DNA of 64,000 bases. It comes from Amoeboaphelidium protococcarum. Lineage: Eukaryota > Aphelidiomycota > Aphelidea. Positions within the stretch are counted from its first letter, which is position 1. The number at the start of each line of letters is the position of its first letter. The notes beneath the pieces were generated by a model that worked only from the letters and a program-made list of their open reading frames with translations, ran no database searches and had not been told where the DNA came from. The stretch is from NCBI GenBank assembly GCA_023515745.1, contig JALECJ010000255.1:630001-694000 (forward strand). Direction: 5' to 3'. Position numbers and translations under genes: made by a program. This document shows, in pieces, positions 10,138-24,306 of this stretch.

Positions 10138-13100
10138 TCATTAGTTGGCGTTCTAGTTTAGCTTTAAAAGAGCTTGATACAAATTAATAGTGGAATCCTG
10201 TATATCCTCGCCATCTTGCAGTTGTCCACTGAGATCCTTAACGTTGAGTAGCACTTCAATCATATTCAATTGCTTCCGGGTGAGGACTGTAGAAAAGTCG
10301 CCATTAGAGACATCAAAATTCAAGTTGGCCCACGTCAGAATACCGAGTAACCACTGAGAGTCGAATTATAAAGTGTCCAAATCATTTGCCTGAATGCCCT
10401 CCATGATTGTTCTTATTAGAGTTATAGACGTTTGACTTGCCCAAGCATTACGAAAATTGGTCTTGGCCTTCAACCACTCCCTAATCACCTTTTGCAGTAA
10501 ACTTAGATCAATACCTTATCCTCTACTGACAAGAGGCAATTGTATCTCCCAAGGCATCTGACTGGGATACTAGAACACTTTTTCCAATTCCTGCAATTAA
10601 GAAGCCATAAAATCATAACTCAATCTGTCCACAAACGTGGAGTTTTAAGCAGGTGAATACATGGCGGTCATTAAGATTATAGAGAGCGCACTTTCATTAA
10701 ATTGCGTGCTACTATTTCCTCCATATTACGACTTCACGTACCCATTCAAATCATTGAAAGCTCTAGTAGCCAGAAACTAAGGTTGTTGCGAGATCTGTGA
10801 AGTGATCCAGTTCTTAAATGTCTCAATAAAAGGACCAATGATCTAGGAGTAATGCTATTGGATAATGAGCTTTAGCTAAATTGCAGGAGCAAGCAACTTT
10901 TAAGTAGCTGAGCGAACTTTCTAGGCAGTGATATCTGGCGAGTCAGCACTAGTACCAAGATCTTGGGCCAGCGATAGACAAAGATTAACAATATTGACAT
11001 TCTTCACAGAGCCATCCGACTGATTCATAAACTGATTAATAGCTGTTATCAGTGGGAGAGATGCATTGATAAACGCACGAAATTTTGCAGAATCATCAAC
11101 AGTTGCATCAACGCCGCCTGGCACCTAAGGATCAGTATCATTAGATTATAAAGGCATCTAGAAAATGTTCACAGCATCTAGCTAGGTATTTATCACATCA
11201 TTCACCGGTTCGCTGTCAGCATTAAAAGGCCCGGCAAAGGTAATTTAATCGCGTAAAAGTGATTACCGACTAGAATTGCGATTAGTATCCTGCTGTGAAT
11301 GACCATAAAACCACTGAGATTCAAACTAAGCGGCGTCCAGCATTTAAGCAGCTGTTTGAAATTCATTAAACTGAAACCCAACATTCCCAGACTTATAATT
11401 GCTACCAATGGTAGCCAATGTCGATTGTATATCGCTGCTGTATTAAGTATAACCAGCAGCAAAGCTAGTCCAATTAAAAGCTCTCTCAAAGTTAGGCAGA
11501 CTGCTCGTGTTAAAACGTACCCATTCAGACTATTAGCAAACATGAGCAGGACACCCCTCCAACTCCAGTCTAACTTCAATAACGGACGCCGCATCATAGT
11601 CAGCAACCAGAACAATCTCACCTGATCTAGAACTAGTTGACCATACAACCTTCTTACCCTCGGTACTCACATGCCGACTATTCTCTTATCTTCCAAGGCT
11701 AACCGCACGCCACTAACTTTACCTTTTAAAGAAATTGAAAGAATCCCAGAATCCAGACACTGGCTATTCTTCTTCTCTCAACACGCAATTCTGGTCATAC
11801 AGAGCATAAACGTTCACTTTATCACGCTTTCTGTTAGATGAATGTCTTAAATACAGATTAGTCTGCAATCTAGGTAAAGACACATTATTGCCAGTCTGAG
11901 TGATTAACATTGTTGGATAGAAGCGGAGTACTGCTAACTTTTGCGGAGAACTTCCAGTCAGGATAGAGTCCTCATACGCGACATTGGCATTAACATTAAA
12001 TAAAGCATCCTGAAGCCAGCAGCCATTAGAGCGGATATAATTCTACGGGCAGCCTGAACCTTAGAAAAGCACTGAAGAACCAGAAAAAGTTACATTAGCG
12101 ATAACTTCCTCATCAAAGGCATTCAAGTAATCCACCACTATAGGCAGTGAGTTGCCACATGCACCCACTCGATTTGTCCATGGCTGAGGCACTATACGAG
12201 ACACGTCGATCTCCGATGGACTTAGCATTGTACTGAGCAACATGGATCTAGTGTTTAGAACCAATTCTCCCTTGTCCTCAGTGAACGGTATAAAGGAGCT
12301 CAATGTCATATTCAATGGCGTCATCACATGACCGCTAAGAGAAGATAGCACTGGTAGCAGAGAGCCGGACCATCGCGTACTACCGGATAGCTGCATCCCA
12401 CGACTATATGACTTTCCATTTATAGAAGACACTGAGACTACGGATGCATCTCGATGAAACACATCATTTGAAGATTGGCCAGACTTCATCCTGTCGGTCC
12501 AGTCTGGCAGCTGATGACCTTACAACATATTATTCATTCCAATCCACAGACCGCCACCAGCTTCAGCACCTCCAACACAGCCAACGCGAACATGAACATC
12601 ACTTTTATGCATCCTGCTCCTAGCCTTGTCAGAGAGAAACTGAATACAGCATGATGCCAACTCAAAAGGCTTCAGGTTACCAACAGACTACTGAGTAGAA
12701 GGATTATCGACTTTTGTGTTGGTCCAATTTGAAATTTGCACTTGAGGCAACTGATTATCAGAACTACTGATAGAATTAACTACAGCCTCGTAGTTGGATG
12801 GCAAGAATCCTAAGATAGGAGATTGCGGAGATAGTTTTCCACAAATAGCCTTTCCAATTGGCAGAGTGGACTTTGAGGTAGGCATAGATTACAGGCGGGG
12901 ATTAAGAGTAGGAAGAGGATCGTCAGTGTCAATAAAAGTCATGTTTATGAGTCTGATCTTGTCCAAATCAAAGTATGTTCCCACCGCAGTAGAAAATATT
13001 GACATTGAACTTACGGCATAGTCGAGTATTTACTTCACATTCCCAAAGTCGCCATAATTCTAAGGATAAATATAAGCATCTACACCTTGAGTCATTCTAC

Positions 13101-13815
13101 TGGCCAATTGTGAATACAGATACTCTGTGCGGCATCCCTAAATGTTACAATTCTATTCTCTGTACAGGATAGGTAGAACAATAACCAAGGAGATACAACA
13201 GAAGAAGATCAATGATATGGCAATCTTCTTTTTACGCGACCAATGGTCCCAGCGATCGATAGTCTGATGTTTAAGTGCAACACTGAGCATACTGGCGCGC
13301 CGTCTAACACCTTTCCATGACGCTGCAATGCTGGCTCTGGGAGAGTGAAAGTATTGGGATCTCTGACGCGTACGCTTCTAATAATACCCATCATTATCAC
13401 CATCGTCCATGGATAATGGTGGAGGCAGAGCAATGGAGAAGGTGGTCCGACTCGGATTCTTTCTAGTAAACGCGACTTGAGGACTTACAGGAGGACTCTA
13501 CGCTTGATGACCATCTTCACTACCAATTGGTCGCTAATATGAGCTGAATGTCCGGGTGCTACGTGTGCTTAATGCAGACTTGATTTTCTGAGGAGATGGC
13601 TACTAACTAGGTGCAGGAGGTCCATTATGCAAATCAATATCTAGTTAGAGTAACTGATCAGACAGTCTATTTCTATTAGATATCATGCTGCTTCTAGCTG
13701 CTCTTCTCTACTGCGAGTCTTGAACCGAGTCACTCACATTACTCAAAGAGCGGTCACCTACGTCGCGTTAATCTTCACCGCTTGCAGGCTATGCATTACC
13801 ATTAGACTCATCCAT
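10138..13815 (-). CDS. Large single-pass membrane protein, family member A (unrecognised)
   Basis: A 1225-residue intron-less frame. The first ~195 residues are Ser/Gln/Pro-rich and presumably cytosolic, ending in basic residues (WSRKKK). One strong membrane helix follows (about 198-220: ISLIFFCCISLVIVLPIL). There is no cleavable signal peptide, so a type II topology with a ~1000-residue ectodomain bearing many N-x-S/T sites is likely. Spaced cysteines include NCNIQGC just outside the membrane, ICGKL, SCCIQF, GSGCPQNY and LEGCPAHVC. The C-terminal third looks helical (QWLLGIL). The protein at 24307-28062 shares the layout and cysteine motifs. I recognise no known domain. TGA at 10140-10138 is the only stop. 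Confidence 0.7.
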
Positions 13816-14573
13816 ATTATGTACTTGTTTTGTTTTATTTACTAATTTACTATAATAACAAGTATATTAAGATGAATTTAAATTAATATGAAGAGGAAAA
13901 TACAGGCGCACTGCATGTATGCTCTAATTTTGATTTATCAGGGGCACATTGTCATCTGCTCAAACTAGAGTCTCCTTGATCAATTTTTGTTGTTTGATGT
14001 TTATAATAAGAGGAGCGAAGTGGTGCATTTTAAATGGCTGATTATAATTATTCTTTTGCACCATGTTGGTAAATGTTTCTTATACCTACCGCGTTTAAAC
14101 CTTTCTTTTTGTTTCTCTTCAATTATCCTGACCTGCAGATCTTGATAAAAGGCTAAATTGCGCGTAATTTTGCTCTTCCCGTCTTTGAAAAGATTTTATC
14201 CTTCGTGATAATTACAGAAAAGTTATATAAGGATGAAAATTATTGTGCCTACCTGTACCGTGCGATTAAGTAGAGATTTAATTCAATATGATGTAGCTCA
14301 GGTAAGTGCTGTACATAAAAGCTAGTATATTTCACAATGAACGCGCCCTTTGAAACGACGAAACTTGAAACGCGCTCGCTCGTTCGTAGTTGATTCATTC
14401 AAGTTTGAACAATCAGCCCTTGGTCGAGTCATCATCTTTGCGTGCCCAGACGATCATCGCATCATCTATCATCTGCGATAACTGCATGCTTCATATTCCA
14501 TCATTCAATTTCATTCTTCTATCAAGAATTATTATTCACAAGTAATACCTGATTGTAATTGAATTAAATTGAA
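13816..14573. promoter_or_regulatory. Divergent intergenic region between membrane protein A and VPS13
   Basis: Both flanking genes start here and point outward. About 220 bases before the VPS13 ATG is a GC-rich block (14351-14388) with three GAAAC repeats (TGAAACGACG, TTGAAACGCG) followed by CTCGCTCGTTCG. Similar blocks lie upstream of TRAPPC10, EXOC3 and the histones. It may also hold a small gene (14034-14291). Confidence 0.45.
14034..14291 (+). CDS. Possible 85-residue protein, weak
   Basis: An ATG-to-TGA frame open only when TAA/TAG are Gln. It has a hydrophobic stretch at about 15-32 (LIPTAFKPFFLFLFNY) and a more ordinary C-terminal half (KLYKDENYCAYLYRAIKQR). A GTAAAT donor-like and a CTGCAG acceptor-like site lie inside, but removing that segment gives a TGA. 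With one stop codon in three lost, frames of this length are expected by chance, so I give it low weight. Confidence 0.2.
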
Positions 14574-17500
14574 ATGTTTGAGCAGTTGGTTGTTGATATT
14601 TTGAATAGAACACTTGGTTAGTATATTAGTAATTTGCAGTCTCAGTAGTTATCACTGCAAATCTGGAATGGAAATGTCACTCTGAAGGATTGTAAGATTC
14701 GCAGTGACGTGTTCCATCAATTTTAGATTCCTTTGGAGCTGGTGGATGGAGTGGTTGGTGAAATTAAGCTCTCTATTCCATGGAACAATTTGAAGCATAA
14801 GCCGGTCATTGTCTCCATAAGCGATGTCCGTTTAGTCTGCCAGCCGACTGGAACTGTGGCTCAGAAAGATATTGACGCTGTGAAGAAGGCGATATTGCAG
14901 AGGAAATTGGTAGATTTGGCTAATTTGGATTAGGCATACAAGAACATGTTGAGTGCAGCTGGTACTGGAGGTTAGAATGAGTAGGATCAGTCGAAAGGCT
15001 CCTCATTTTTCGACAGTCTTGTCTCTAAAATTATAGACAATCTGCAGGTTTCTGTTTAGCGTATTCATTTATAGTTTACAGATGGAGTAAGTACTGCCGT
15101 GGTTGCCATTGATGAAGTTTCTGCTAAATCGACTAATGCTCAGTTTGAAGAGTAGTTCATCTCCAATTCTGCTGACGCGGTGTACAAGAAGGTGTTGTTG
15201 CAGAATTTGGCGGTTTATTTTGATACACTTGATAATTCTAGTCAGTCTGGGTAACATTAGTATATTCTCAACCCTGTCAGTATGTCTAGCAAGCTGGTCA
15301 TAAACAAGAAGAAAATGAGAGATCTAACTGATCCTCGCTATCATGTTGAGTCAGTAGTGGAAAGTATATCGCTATCTCTGGATGAACACTAACATGAGAG
15401 TGTGTATTTTATTGTTGATAATTTTAATATGCTGGTTAAGAAGCGCTTATATTTTGACTAACATTATATACTGTTGGATAAAAGTATCAGATCTGCGGCT
15501 GCTAGACGCTGGTCTTACGCTATTGAATGTGTGTTATCTGATGTCAAGAATGTTGCATATAAAAGTAGTTGGAATTACATAAAGGAGCGCCGCGATCTGC
15601 GATAGAAGTATGTAGTTTTGTATTAGAAGAAGCTTGGTTTTGTTGAGTTGCTATCTGAGGAAGATGGCTCCTAGAGCTCTGGTGCTGAGCCAACTTCTCC
15701 AGCTGCTGGAGGTGAAAGCTCTCGTTATCGTCGCCTGAAGAAGGAATATGATTAGGTGCTGAGTCAACTGGAAGCTATTGATAAAATGTCAGATTTGACC
15801 GTGGAAGACATCAGATTCTTTAGAAGATTAGCGATTAAGTATGGTAAAAATGAGTTGAAAAAGTCTGGTAAAGAGCTTGTCGATCCGGTACATTTGATAG
15901 AAGAAGCAAGCGGCAAAGGTGGTTCAAAGTAGAAATCCGGTGGGTGGTTATCTTGGATTTGGTCGAGTGGATCTGGTAGTTCGAGCAATGAGGAATTGTC
16001 AGAAGAGCATAGGTAGAAACTGTACGATATCATTGATTACAATGAAGAGCAGGATAGTTTGTATGAGAATAGCGATGATGATTTACGTCTGAAGCTGTAA
16101 TTTAAGATTACCAAAGGTGATGTTATTCTCCTGAATGTTATCAGAGATAAGGATTAAATCCAGATGCCAAAGTTGATTGATGCTTAGTTGTCCTCTATTG
16201 ATGCGCATGTAGAGCTTTATCCGCGATCAATGAATTTCAAGTTGGATTTGAGTAAAATTGAAGCGTCTACGGAGATTGTCGAGTCGAAATTGTAGAGTAT
16301 CATTAAAGCATCTGAACGAGAATCTTCTAATGGTAGTCTCTTTACTATAGCTGTTTAAACTATTCCACCGTCTAAAGTTGTCGCCGCTGATCTGGATGTT
16401 TAAATGTCTTTATTGCCGCTTGAGATTACTTATATACCAAAGTTTTTGCCTTAGCTGGTTCATTTCTTTGATGCTCCTAAAGACAGTGAGAACGTGATTG
16501 GAATGGGTGTGCGCGACAGCTTGAATGCTCAACTGGATGTTATGGGCAAAGGAGCTCTCTCTATAGCAATGTATGGTCACAAGAGTGTCAATCTCAATGT
16601 GGATCTCAGTGCACCTCTCATTAAAATGCCTCTCCAATAATGGTTTAGATGTATTAGCAAAGAATCTGTCAATTAGAAGTTTCATCAGTTCTATGATAAA
16701 ATTTTGGAATTGCCAGAGTCTGTTGACTTTGTGTTTGATATGGGTCAGATTTGTGTGGAGACTGATATTGTCAGTAAATAGAAGAAGGAAGATTTGATTG
16801 CGCGCATTTCTGAGTTGTCTGAGGAAGAGCTAGAGCGGTATATGTACGATAGGTTTGTAGTACATTTGTCGAATATGGCCATTGAGCTTACTGAGTTGGG
16901 ATTTCAGCCTATTTTGCCAAAGAGTAACATCTCCTTGAATGTGGATCTTTCGATTCTTCCCAAAGCTCTGAATTTGAACAAGGTTAAAGTGTCGGGTGAT
17001 TTGCCGTCTTTGGAAGTGAACTTTACCTAATAGTACTGGTGGCTTATTATGGCACTTTTGACTGGGGTAGCAGATGATTTCAATTAGTAAGAGAAGAGTG
17101 GTGACAATGACGCCATGTCTGACCATAGTCGTATACAAGAAATTTAGACATAGCAGACTGGTATTCTTGATGCTGGACAAGCTTTTACTGAAAGGGCGTT
17201 ACTGCATGCTGATGGAAATTTGACGGATTCGGACGATATCGCGTCTCTTGATTTGCGATCAGTTGCCGGTTCCGAGATACATACTGTAAACTTGGCCACT
17301 GTGGCTTAAAGTAAATTGGTGAAGATCGATTGCCGTATCCATAGTCTATAGCTGAATGTATTTGAACATGACTCTGGTACTAAATAGTTTAAGAAGATGG
17401 CCGATTTGTGTCTTAAAACTGCCGATTTTAGCATGCTTTTTAGGCCTTATGATTTGTCTGCCACGTTATCAGTTGCCGGAATCGTGCTGGTCTCGCGCGC

Positions 17501-20500
17501 GGACGGCTCAGAAGACGTATATCATAAGCTTATTGATAGCCAGTACTAGGATCTGGGATAGCAAAGTGGCGTGGACGTTTAATAACAGAATTTAGCCAAT
17601 TTGAAGTTTTAGGTTGTTAACAAGAAACATCCTTAGTTTTTCAAGGATTTTAAAGGTAGAGACATTCATTTGATTGTGGATTTTAATGCTGTTGCTTTGG
17701 AAGCTAATGATACGTCATTAGTGAGAATCTATCAGTATGTACTGTCAACTTTCATCACTCCTTAGGAGTCGCCAGCTTAGTAGCCTTAGAGTTAGACTAA
17801 GGATGATTAGTCTGTCGTTAAACCAGGTGATATGCCTCAAGCGGATAACCAAGCCATGGATATGCAGTTTGAGTTTACAATGAAGTAGTTGTCTTTGACG
17901 CTTCGCTAAAAGGATCAAAAGTTTGCATTTAGTGCTGTTGAAAATGTTGGAGTCATTGTGTAACTTCCCTCAGATGGTACTCTCCGAGTTGATGTTGATG
18001 TCGGAAAGATTGTTGCGCGTGATTTGGTACAGAGAACTGAGAATCAAGTTTACTTTGAGTTTGTTCGCACTTTGTCACAGAAGAGGCTGCTTGAAGTATA
18101 ATATGAGACATTTTCGCCTTAGAATGAAAACTATCCTGGCTATGATCAGCGCGTTACTGTTAATGGTGGTTCTCTTCAGATTACGTACTTGGAGGATTTC
18201 TTTATACAGTTTATGGGTTTTATAACTAAATTTGGTCAAGATATGGCATTGGTGGCTCGCAATGTTATGTAGCCGCAGTCGATCATTGATCCGTCTTAGA
18301 TATTAAAGTTGGTGCTTGATGTACATTTGGATACGCCTGTCGTGTTGCTACCTAAGTAACTGTCTAAGCCAGACGTTGTTATAGCGTATCTTGGTAATAT
18401 GAGTCTAAATTCCAAACTGTCTGTAGTTGACTCTAATATATATTGTAACGATTATGTCCTTAATTTGAGTAAGATATCGCTGAAGACTGCAGATTAGTTA
18501 AAGGTTGGTGGCAAACGGTAAGAACTATCTGTGCTTGACGATCTGAACGTTGATCTTAAATTTCGACTGCCTCTCAATGACGAAAAGCATGACTTGCCTG
18601 CTTTCACCTTAGATTTACAGTCCACTGCGTTAGCTATCCATTTGACTGAAAAGCAGTATGTCTTCTTCTTGGATATGTATCAGATGCTGATGAGCTCCCC
18701 TTTGCTTGGTGGCGCTGGATCTTAGAGCTCGGCTTAGAAGACGTTCGTGGAGCGCAAAGTGTCTGATATTGATCTGCAGCATCCTTTTGAATAATTTAAG
18801 GGAGTGTTTAAGGTTCCGCAATTGTCACTGTAGCTCAAGTTTGAAAATTCCGATGCGTTAGCCACCTTCCAAGTTAACAATATTGGCGTTAATGTTGTTA
18901 CAAGATCCAATCAAACCATGTCTGTTCTCGTAGATGTGTAGCATTTTTATATCCAGGACGGTCGTAAAAAGAGTCTGTACTATAGAGATATAATGTTGCC
19001 TGCAATAACTGATGAATAGTAGCTGAAATTGGAGTATTCAACTAATCCCAAGTAGGACGCGCTGTTAATCATTGATGCTAATCGCATCCAGGTGAATGTA
19101 AAAATTGGATTTGTGTTTGAATTATATTAGTACTTGATGGGAGGTTTGTAAAAGTCGCTGGTCATGAAGCCACACAATGAAGTTGTTAGTGATGGTAGTC
19201 AGCAAGAGTCTCCCCTTGTGGTATCTGAAAAGGTGGTGTCAACTGCGACTTTATCTTATCGTTTGGATGCCAAGAATACTTAGATTACCTTGTTGAAAGA
19301 CTCGCAGCAGGCAGATACGAATGCTATTCTGTTGCATGTAGATGAACTGCTGGTAACTCAAGAGAGTATAATGTCTGTCGTTTTATAAGGAATTTCACTA
19401 TCGCTTTGTAATATGAGAGATTAAGCTGGGACCGCTGTGGTTGTTCTTGATGATAGTGAAGCCACATTTGTAATGGATAATCGTCCATCGAAAGGCAAAG
19501 CTTAATCTGCCTGGGCGTTGGATATTCCTAGAATAATAGTTCTGCGTGTCTCCTATCATGATTTGTTTGTGTTCTCCTCTATTATTAATAGTGTGATGGA
19601 GAAATATAATCAAGTCGTTTAATCCAGTAGTGATACTGTGTAAAAAGGCATGGAAGTTTCAAGTCAAATGAGCTAGAGGGCTGAATCCTTTCTGAGCTAG
19701 ATTTAGCCGGTGTAGGCTACTGAAAATGATCCGAATGAACGATTCAAGTTTTATCTCAAAGGCTTCCGTGTCATCCTCATTGATGATTTAAGTAATCTCC
19801 ACCTGCCAATGTTTGATTTGCAGATAAATGAAGTTCTTGGTGAGTTGCAGAACTGGTCCGCTAACTTGGAAGCTAAAGTGAAGACTCCGCTGTTCTTTAA
19901 TTTCTTCAACATCAAGAATTCTCATTGGGAACCTGTGATTGAGCCTGTGCTCATAAATGGTCTTGTGAAGCTGTAGAAGGATTGCAGCGATATTGTATTT
20001 AAAACTGACAAACGGCTGGATATCAATGTGTCGAATCAGCTAATGTAGCAGTGTCTATTTGTTCAGTCGATGTGGGATTAGTAAAAGGTTGAAGGTGATG
20101 AAGTTTAACGACAAGCTGATGATCCTTATATTCTGCGCAATGAGACCGGCTTTGATATTGTAGTCTGGTCAGCTGTTGCATCTGACGCTCAGTTAATCAA
20201 TATTTCCGATTAGAGCGAGGTACCGTATAGATTCGAGAATTGGCGTCAAATGCGTAAGGAGCTTTCTGCTAAGAATCACGATTTGAATATTTAAATCAAT
20301 GGTCTCGGCTGGGAGACGTTAAAAAATATCTCGATTGATCAGTCTGCTGTTCAACTCTATCCTCTGCAGCCCATGGTGAAAGGTGTATCTTACCAACTGG
20401 TGTGTGAAGTGACGCTTAAAGGTAATGTTAAACATGTCATATTTAGATCTGGGCTCACCATCTTGAACAGCACTAATATTGATTTAGAGTTGATGATGAC

Positions 20501-23500
20501 TGCTTTGGATGGTGGTAGTGATAGTGAGCGCGTAATGAAATTATCTGCTGGCTCTAGATGTGCCGTGCCTATTCCATCGATACATGACTCGTAGATTAAA
20601 GTCCGACCAAGTAATGAATTCAGTTATGGTTGGAGCGATGTTAGTCTAGACTGGCGAAAGGCTGCTCGTGGTAAACAGTAGTCCTCTGCAGTGAACATTG
20701 TCTGCAAAGGTGCTAAGAGCGACGACTTGCCTGACTTTTTCATGGTGGTATCTGCCAAGACTTATGCTTAATCTCGGCAAAATGGGAATGTTTGTTTAAT
20801 GGAGTATACCATCGAGGCACCTTATGAGCTTGAGAATTTGCTGCCTTATTCCCTCAAGTACAGTCTTTATGATCGCGGTTCTAAGCAGCAGTATAATGGA
20901 TCTATTGATAAAGGTGAGAGTGCCAGAGTTCATAATATCACCTCTTTGCACACTGTGGGATTGAGACTGCTAATTCCCAGTGCCGGATACAACGAGTCTG
21001 AGATTGCAATCATTAACAATCCGGAAGAGAAGTTTGAAGAGCACCACATTACTGTTAGAGATTCCCTTGGGCAAGCATTGAATCTTAAATTGCACTATAA
21101 TCAACTTAATAGACGTGGTGTTGGCTCGAAGAAAATCACCATATTCTCTCCTTACATCATCCTGAATTCCACTGGATTGTATCTAGATTACAAGGCTAAC
21201 TCTCTATTGATGTAACGTAAAGTTAGTCCTTGCGTGTCGTAAGATAATGTCGGATTGTAGAATGCTGATAGTATTTAGCCACAGATGTTTAACTTTGCGT
21301 CCGGTGAGCACCTCCGTGGTCGTGTTGAGGTGAAGACTATTGATTCGAGCTGGTCAAAGCCGTTTAGTTTGGAGACTGTGGGCGCAGTGAATGAGGTTCA
21401 CCTTCGGAAGATTGGCTCTGTCGTTCCACTTGGTATGAAAGTGTCGACTGGTACAGGTAAATACTAGATTAGCAAAGTTATATCTTTTGCGCCAAGGTTT
21501 ATAGTTAGAAATTTGATGGATGAGATGCTGGAGTGTAAAGTTTTGAACAGCAAAGACTCAATTATGGTGAACTCGAATGATAAATGCCCAGTGTATGAAT
21601 TTCCTCAAGATGTGGACAAAATGATATGCTTTAGATTGCCGGAGAGCTATGATCTATGGAGTCCTTATGTGTATTGTAATGTCATGGGCAAGAGCTTTAT
21701 CAAAGTGTTGAATCATAACACTAAGCACGAGATTCTGCTCTCTGTCAACCTGATTTTGGAGAATGCAACTATTTTCATTGCAGTGTAGAAGGAGAAAGAG
21801 TCGTGGCCATATCGCTTTGACAATAATTCCTCAGCAGATGTCATTGTATATTAGCATAAGACGCGACCAAAGTATCGCATTCCTCATAAATAGAGTATGT
21901 TGTACACATGGGATGAGCCTGCGATGGCAGACCGATTGCTGTTGATCAATGTCAACAGTTATGAGAAGGAGTTGGTGATCGATGAGATAGGTACCCAGAT
22001 CCCTATAAAGTATCCGTCTGCTCATGGATTTGGTGTCTTGGGTGTGGATATTGTGTTTGAAGGCAAGACGACGGTTATCAAGCTGTCTGATTGGAAGCAG
22101 CCTGGTTCAATTTACAAGATGATATCTGACGGTTCTCAGAAGGATCAGCAATTTGAAGAAGTTGATGTCTCCGCTCCGATCCGAATGATTATTGAACTGG
22201 CTCTACCTGGCCTTGGAATTTTGTTATTGGACAAGCAGTAGAAGGAGCGAGTGTATTTGTCCATGAAAGATTTAAGCCTCGTCTATAAGGATTAGTCTGT
22301 GCATGAGAGTCTCGGATTCTCTATAAGTTGGATACAAGCTGACAATCAGGACTATGATGCAGATTTTCCCATTATTTTGTATCCTACCATGATTGGCTAA
22401 GAGGATAGTAAGTAGTCTGCACTTCCTGTCCTGTAAGCTGCTGTAGTAAGAGCCAAAAACAAGAATTATGGATTGGATTATTTCAAATACTTTTCTCTAC
22501 TTCTCCAAGAAATATCTCTGGAATTGAATGAGGCTTTTATCATGTCCATAGTCGATGTGTTTAAGTTTGATGCCGTAGATCTGAATGCTGCCAGTTATAT
22601 TTATGATCCAATTTAGTTCTATGGCGAGCCTCAGTATCAAGAAGATGGTCAGAAAATGTATTTTGAGGTGATGGAAGTTTAGCCTATCAAGGCCAATATC
22701 ACGTTTGAGAGATCTCAAGGAAGCTCTTTGGATGTTGAACTTGCTCATTCTCACAATCCTATTCTATTTCTGCTGAATATATTCACAATGACGGTCGGCA
22801 ATGTATCTGATGCTGGACTGAAGCTGAACGCTCTCATTCTGGAACATCCTACATTTACGATGGCTTAATTGATGGAACTGCTTCGTAAGCATTATACTCA
22901 GGAGGTTCTGGGATAATTTTACAAATTGATTGGATCCGCCGACTTTCTAGGCAACCCTGTTGGACTGTTCAACTCGATCGGCTCTGGTGTGAAAGACGTG
23001 TTCTATGAGCCGTACTTGGGATTTGTCAGTGATCGACCGCAAGATTTTGGTATTGGAATTGCGAAAGGTGCTTCATCGTTTCTTAGAAAGACTGTGTACG
23101 GATTCAGCGATACCTTTGCCAAAATGTCAAGTAGTGTGAGTAAAGGATTGGCCACGGCTACGATGGATTCCGAGTTTTAAGCGCAGAGAAAAGCATCTCG
23201 AGTCCGTAATCGTCCAAGGCATGCGATTAAAGGTGCGACTGCAGGTGCTCAGTCCTTCGCAAAAAGCATCTTGTCCGGAGTGACTGGTATTGTAGAGTAA
23301 CCAATGCGGGGTGCGGAGAAGGAAGGTGCTGGTGGATTTGTCAAAGGATTTGGGAAAGGCATTGTGGGACTTGTTGCAAAACCAGCTGTCGGTCTGTTTG
23401 ACTTTACCGGTAATCTCACTGAAGGCATTAGGAACTCTGCTAACGTGAAGAATCACGAATTGGAACGTGTTAGGTACCCTCGATATGTTGGCATTTCTGG

Positions 23501-23870
23501 CGTGCTGGAAGTTTATGATGGGAGGAAGGCATACGGTGCTTTTGTATTCCACTCTGCGAGATTCGAGAAGTTTGAAAATGAAGTGTACTTGGCTCATTTG
23601 GATGTTCGTAAAGATAACATTGTAGTCATGATTAGCAACTACCGTCTACTTGGACTTCAGCCTGGTGGAAGGTTTACTGTGCAGTGGTAGATGATGCTTA
23701 GTGACTCTATTGAAATCTCATCTGCACCTAGCGGAACTGACGTGCAGATCAAGAGAAGAGAGACTAACGAGAATTTGGTCTTGCACTTGCCTGATGAGAG
23801 GACATGCAAGTGGCTCATCACCGAGTGCAAATCAGCTTAGAATGTTTATCGCAGTCAGAATAGAATTTGA
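14574..23870 (+). CDS. VPS13: VPS13 bridge-like lipid transfer protein
   Basis: A single intron-less frame of 3098 residues, the normal length for VPS13, which moves lipids between membranes at contact sites through a long hydrophobic groove. The N-terminal chorein region (MFEQLVVDILNRTLGQYI, then IWNGNVTLKDCKI and IPWNNLKHKPV) is diagnostic. The middle holds the repeating beta groove. About 1900-2560 is the VAB/SHR-BD region, including NETGFDIVVWS, LLPYSLKY, ILNSTGLYL and YRFDNNS. The VPS13_C part starts near 2784 (GSADFLGNPVGLFNSIGSGVKDVFYEPYLG region, then the Gly-rich GFGKGIVGLVAKPAVGLFD). A PH-like end follows, from about 2965. Well over a hundred TAA/TAG codons sit in frame with no TGA before the end, which is strong evidence for the code. 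Confidence 0.97.
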
Positions 23871-24306
23871 ATGAAGACATGATATAATAAATGCATATGT
23901 AAATTTGAATTTCATTAGTTTTGTTTGGGATCTATTACAGTATATAGGAGGCTGTACAGATTCCAATGGTAGCCTCATCATCCTAGCCGCGATATAAGTG
24001 ATTCATTTATGATCACGCTGATACTCTCCCAAAATAGAGCTGACTGTTTCTTTCTATCCTTGAATATTTAAGCTTTACTAAATATCTCTTGAAAAGCATT
24101 TAGCGAGTAAATTTTAGTAATTACATGGGTGTTGTAACAGCAAGCTTAGGATGTGGCGCAGCCATAAAAAGGGCAAAAAGAGGTCGATCATAATATGTTT
24201 GCCGCTTTTTGATCTCTAATTATCACGAAATCTTTGTAAAAATCATCGCATATTTCAGCTATCTGCTCGATATATTATTGGTGAGATTAATTATCACTCT
24301 GTAAGA
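23871..24306. other. Intergenic, VPS13 to membrane protein B
   Basis: AT-rich, no supported gene. It should hold the VPS13 3' end and the promoter of the next gene. None of the GAAACG blocks seen at other promoters is obvious here. Confidence 0.4.

Noticed and set aside
13200-13433. - strand frame starting MLCLHHYPWTMV
   Set aside because: It overlaps the cytosolic tail of membrane protein A in another frame and shows no domain.
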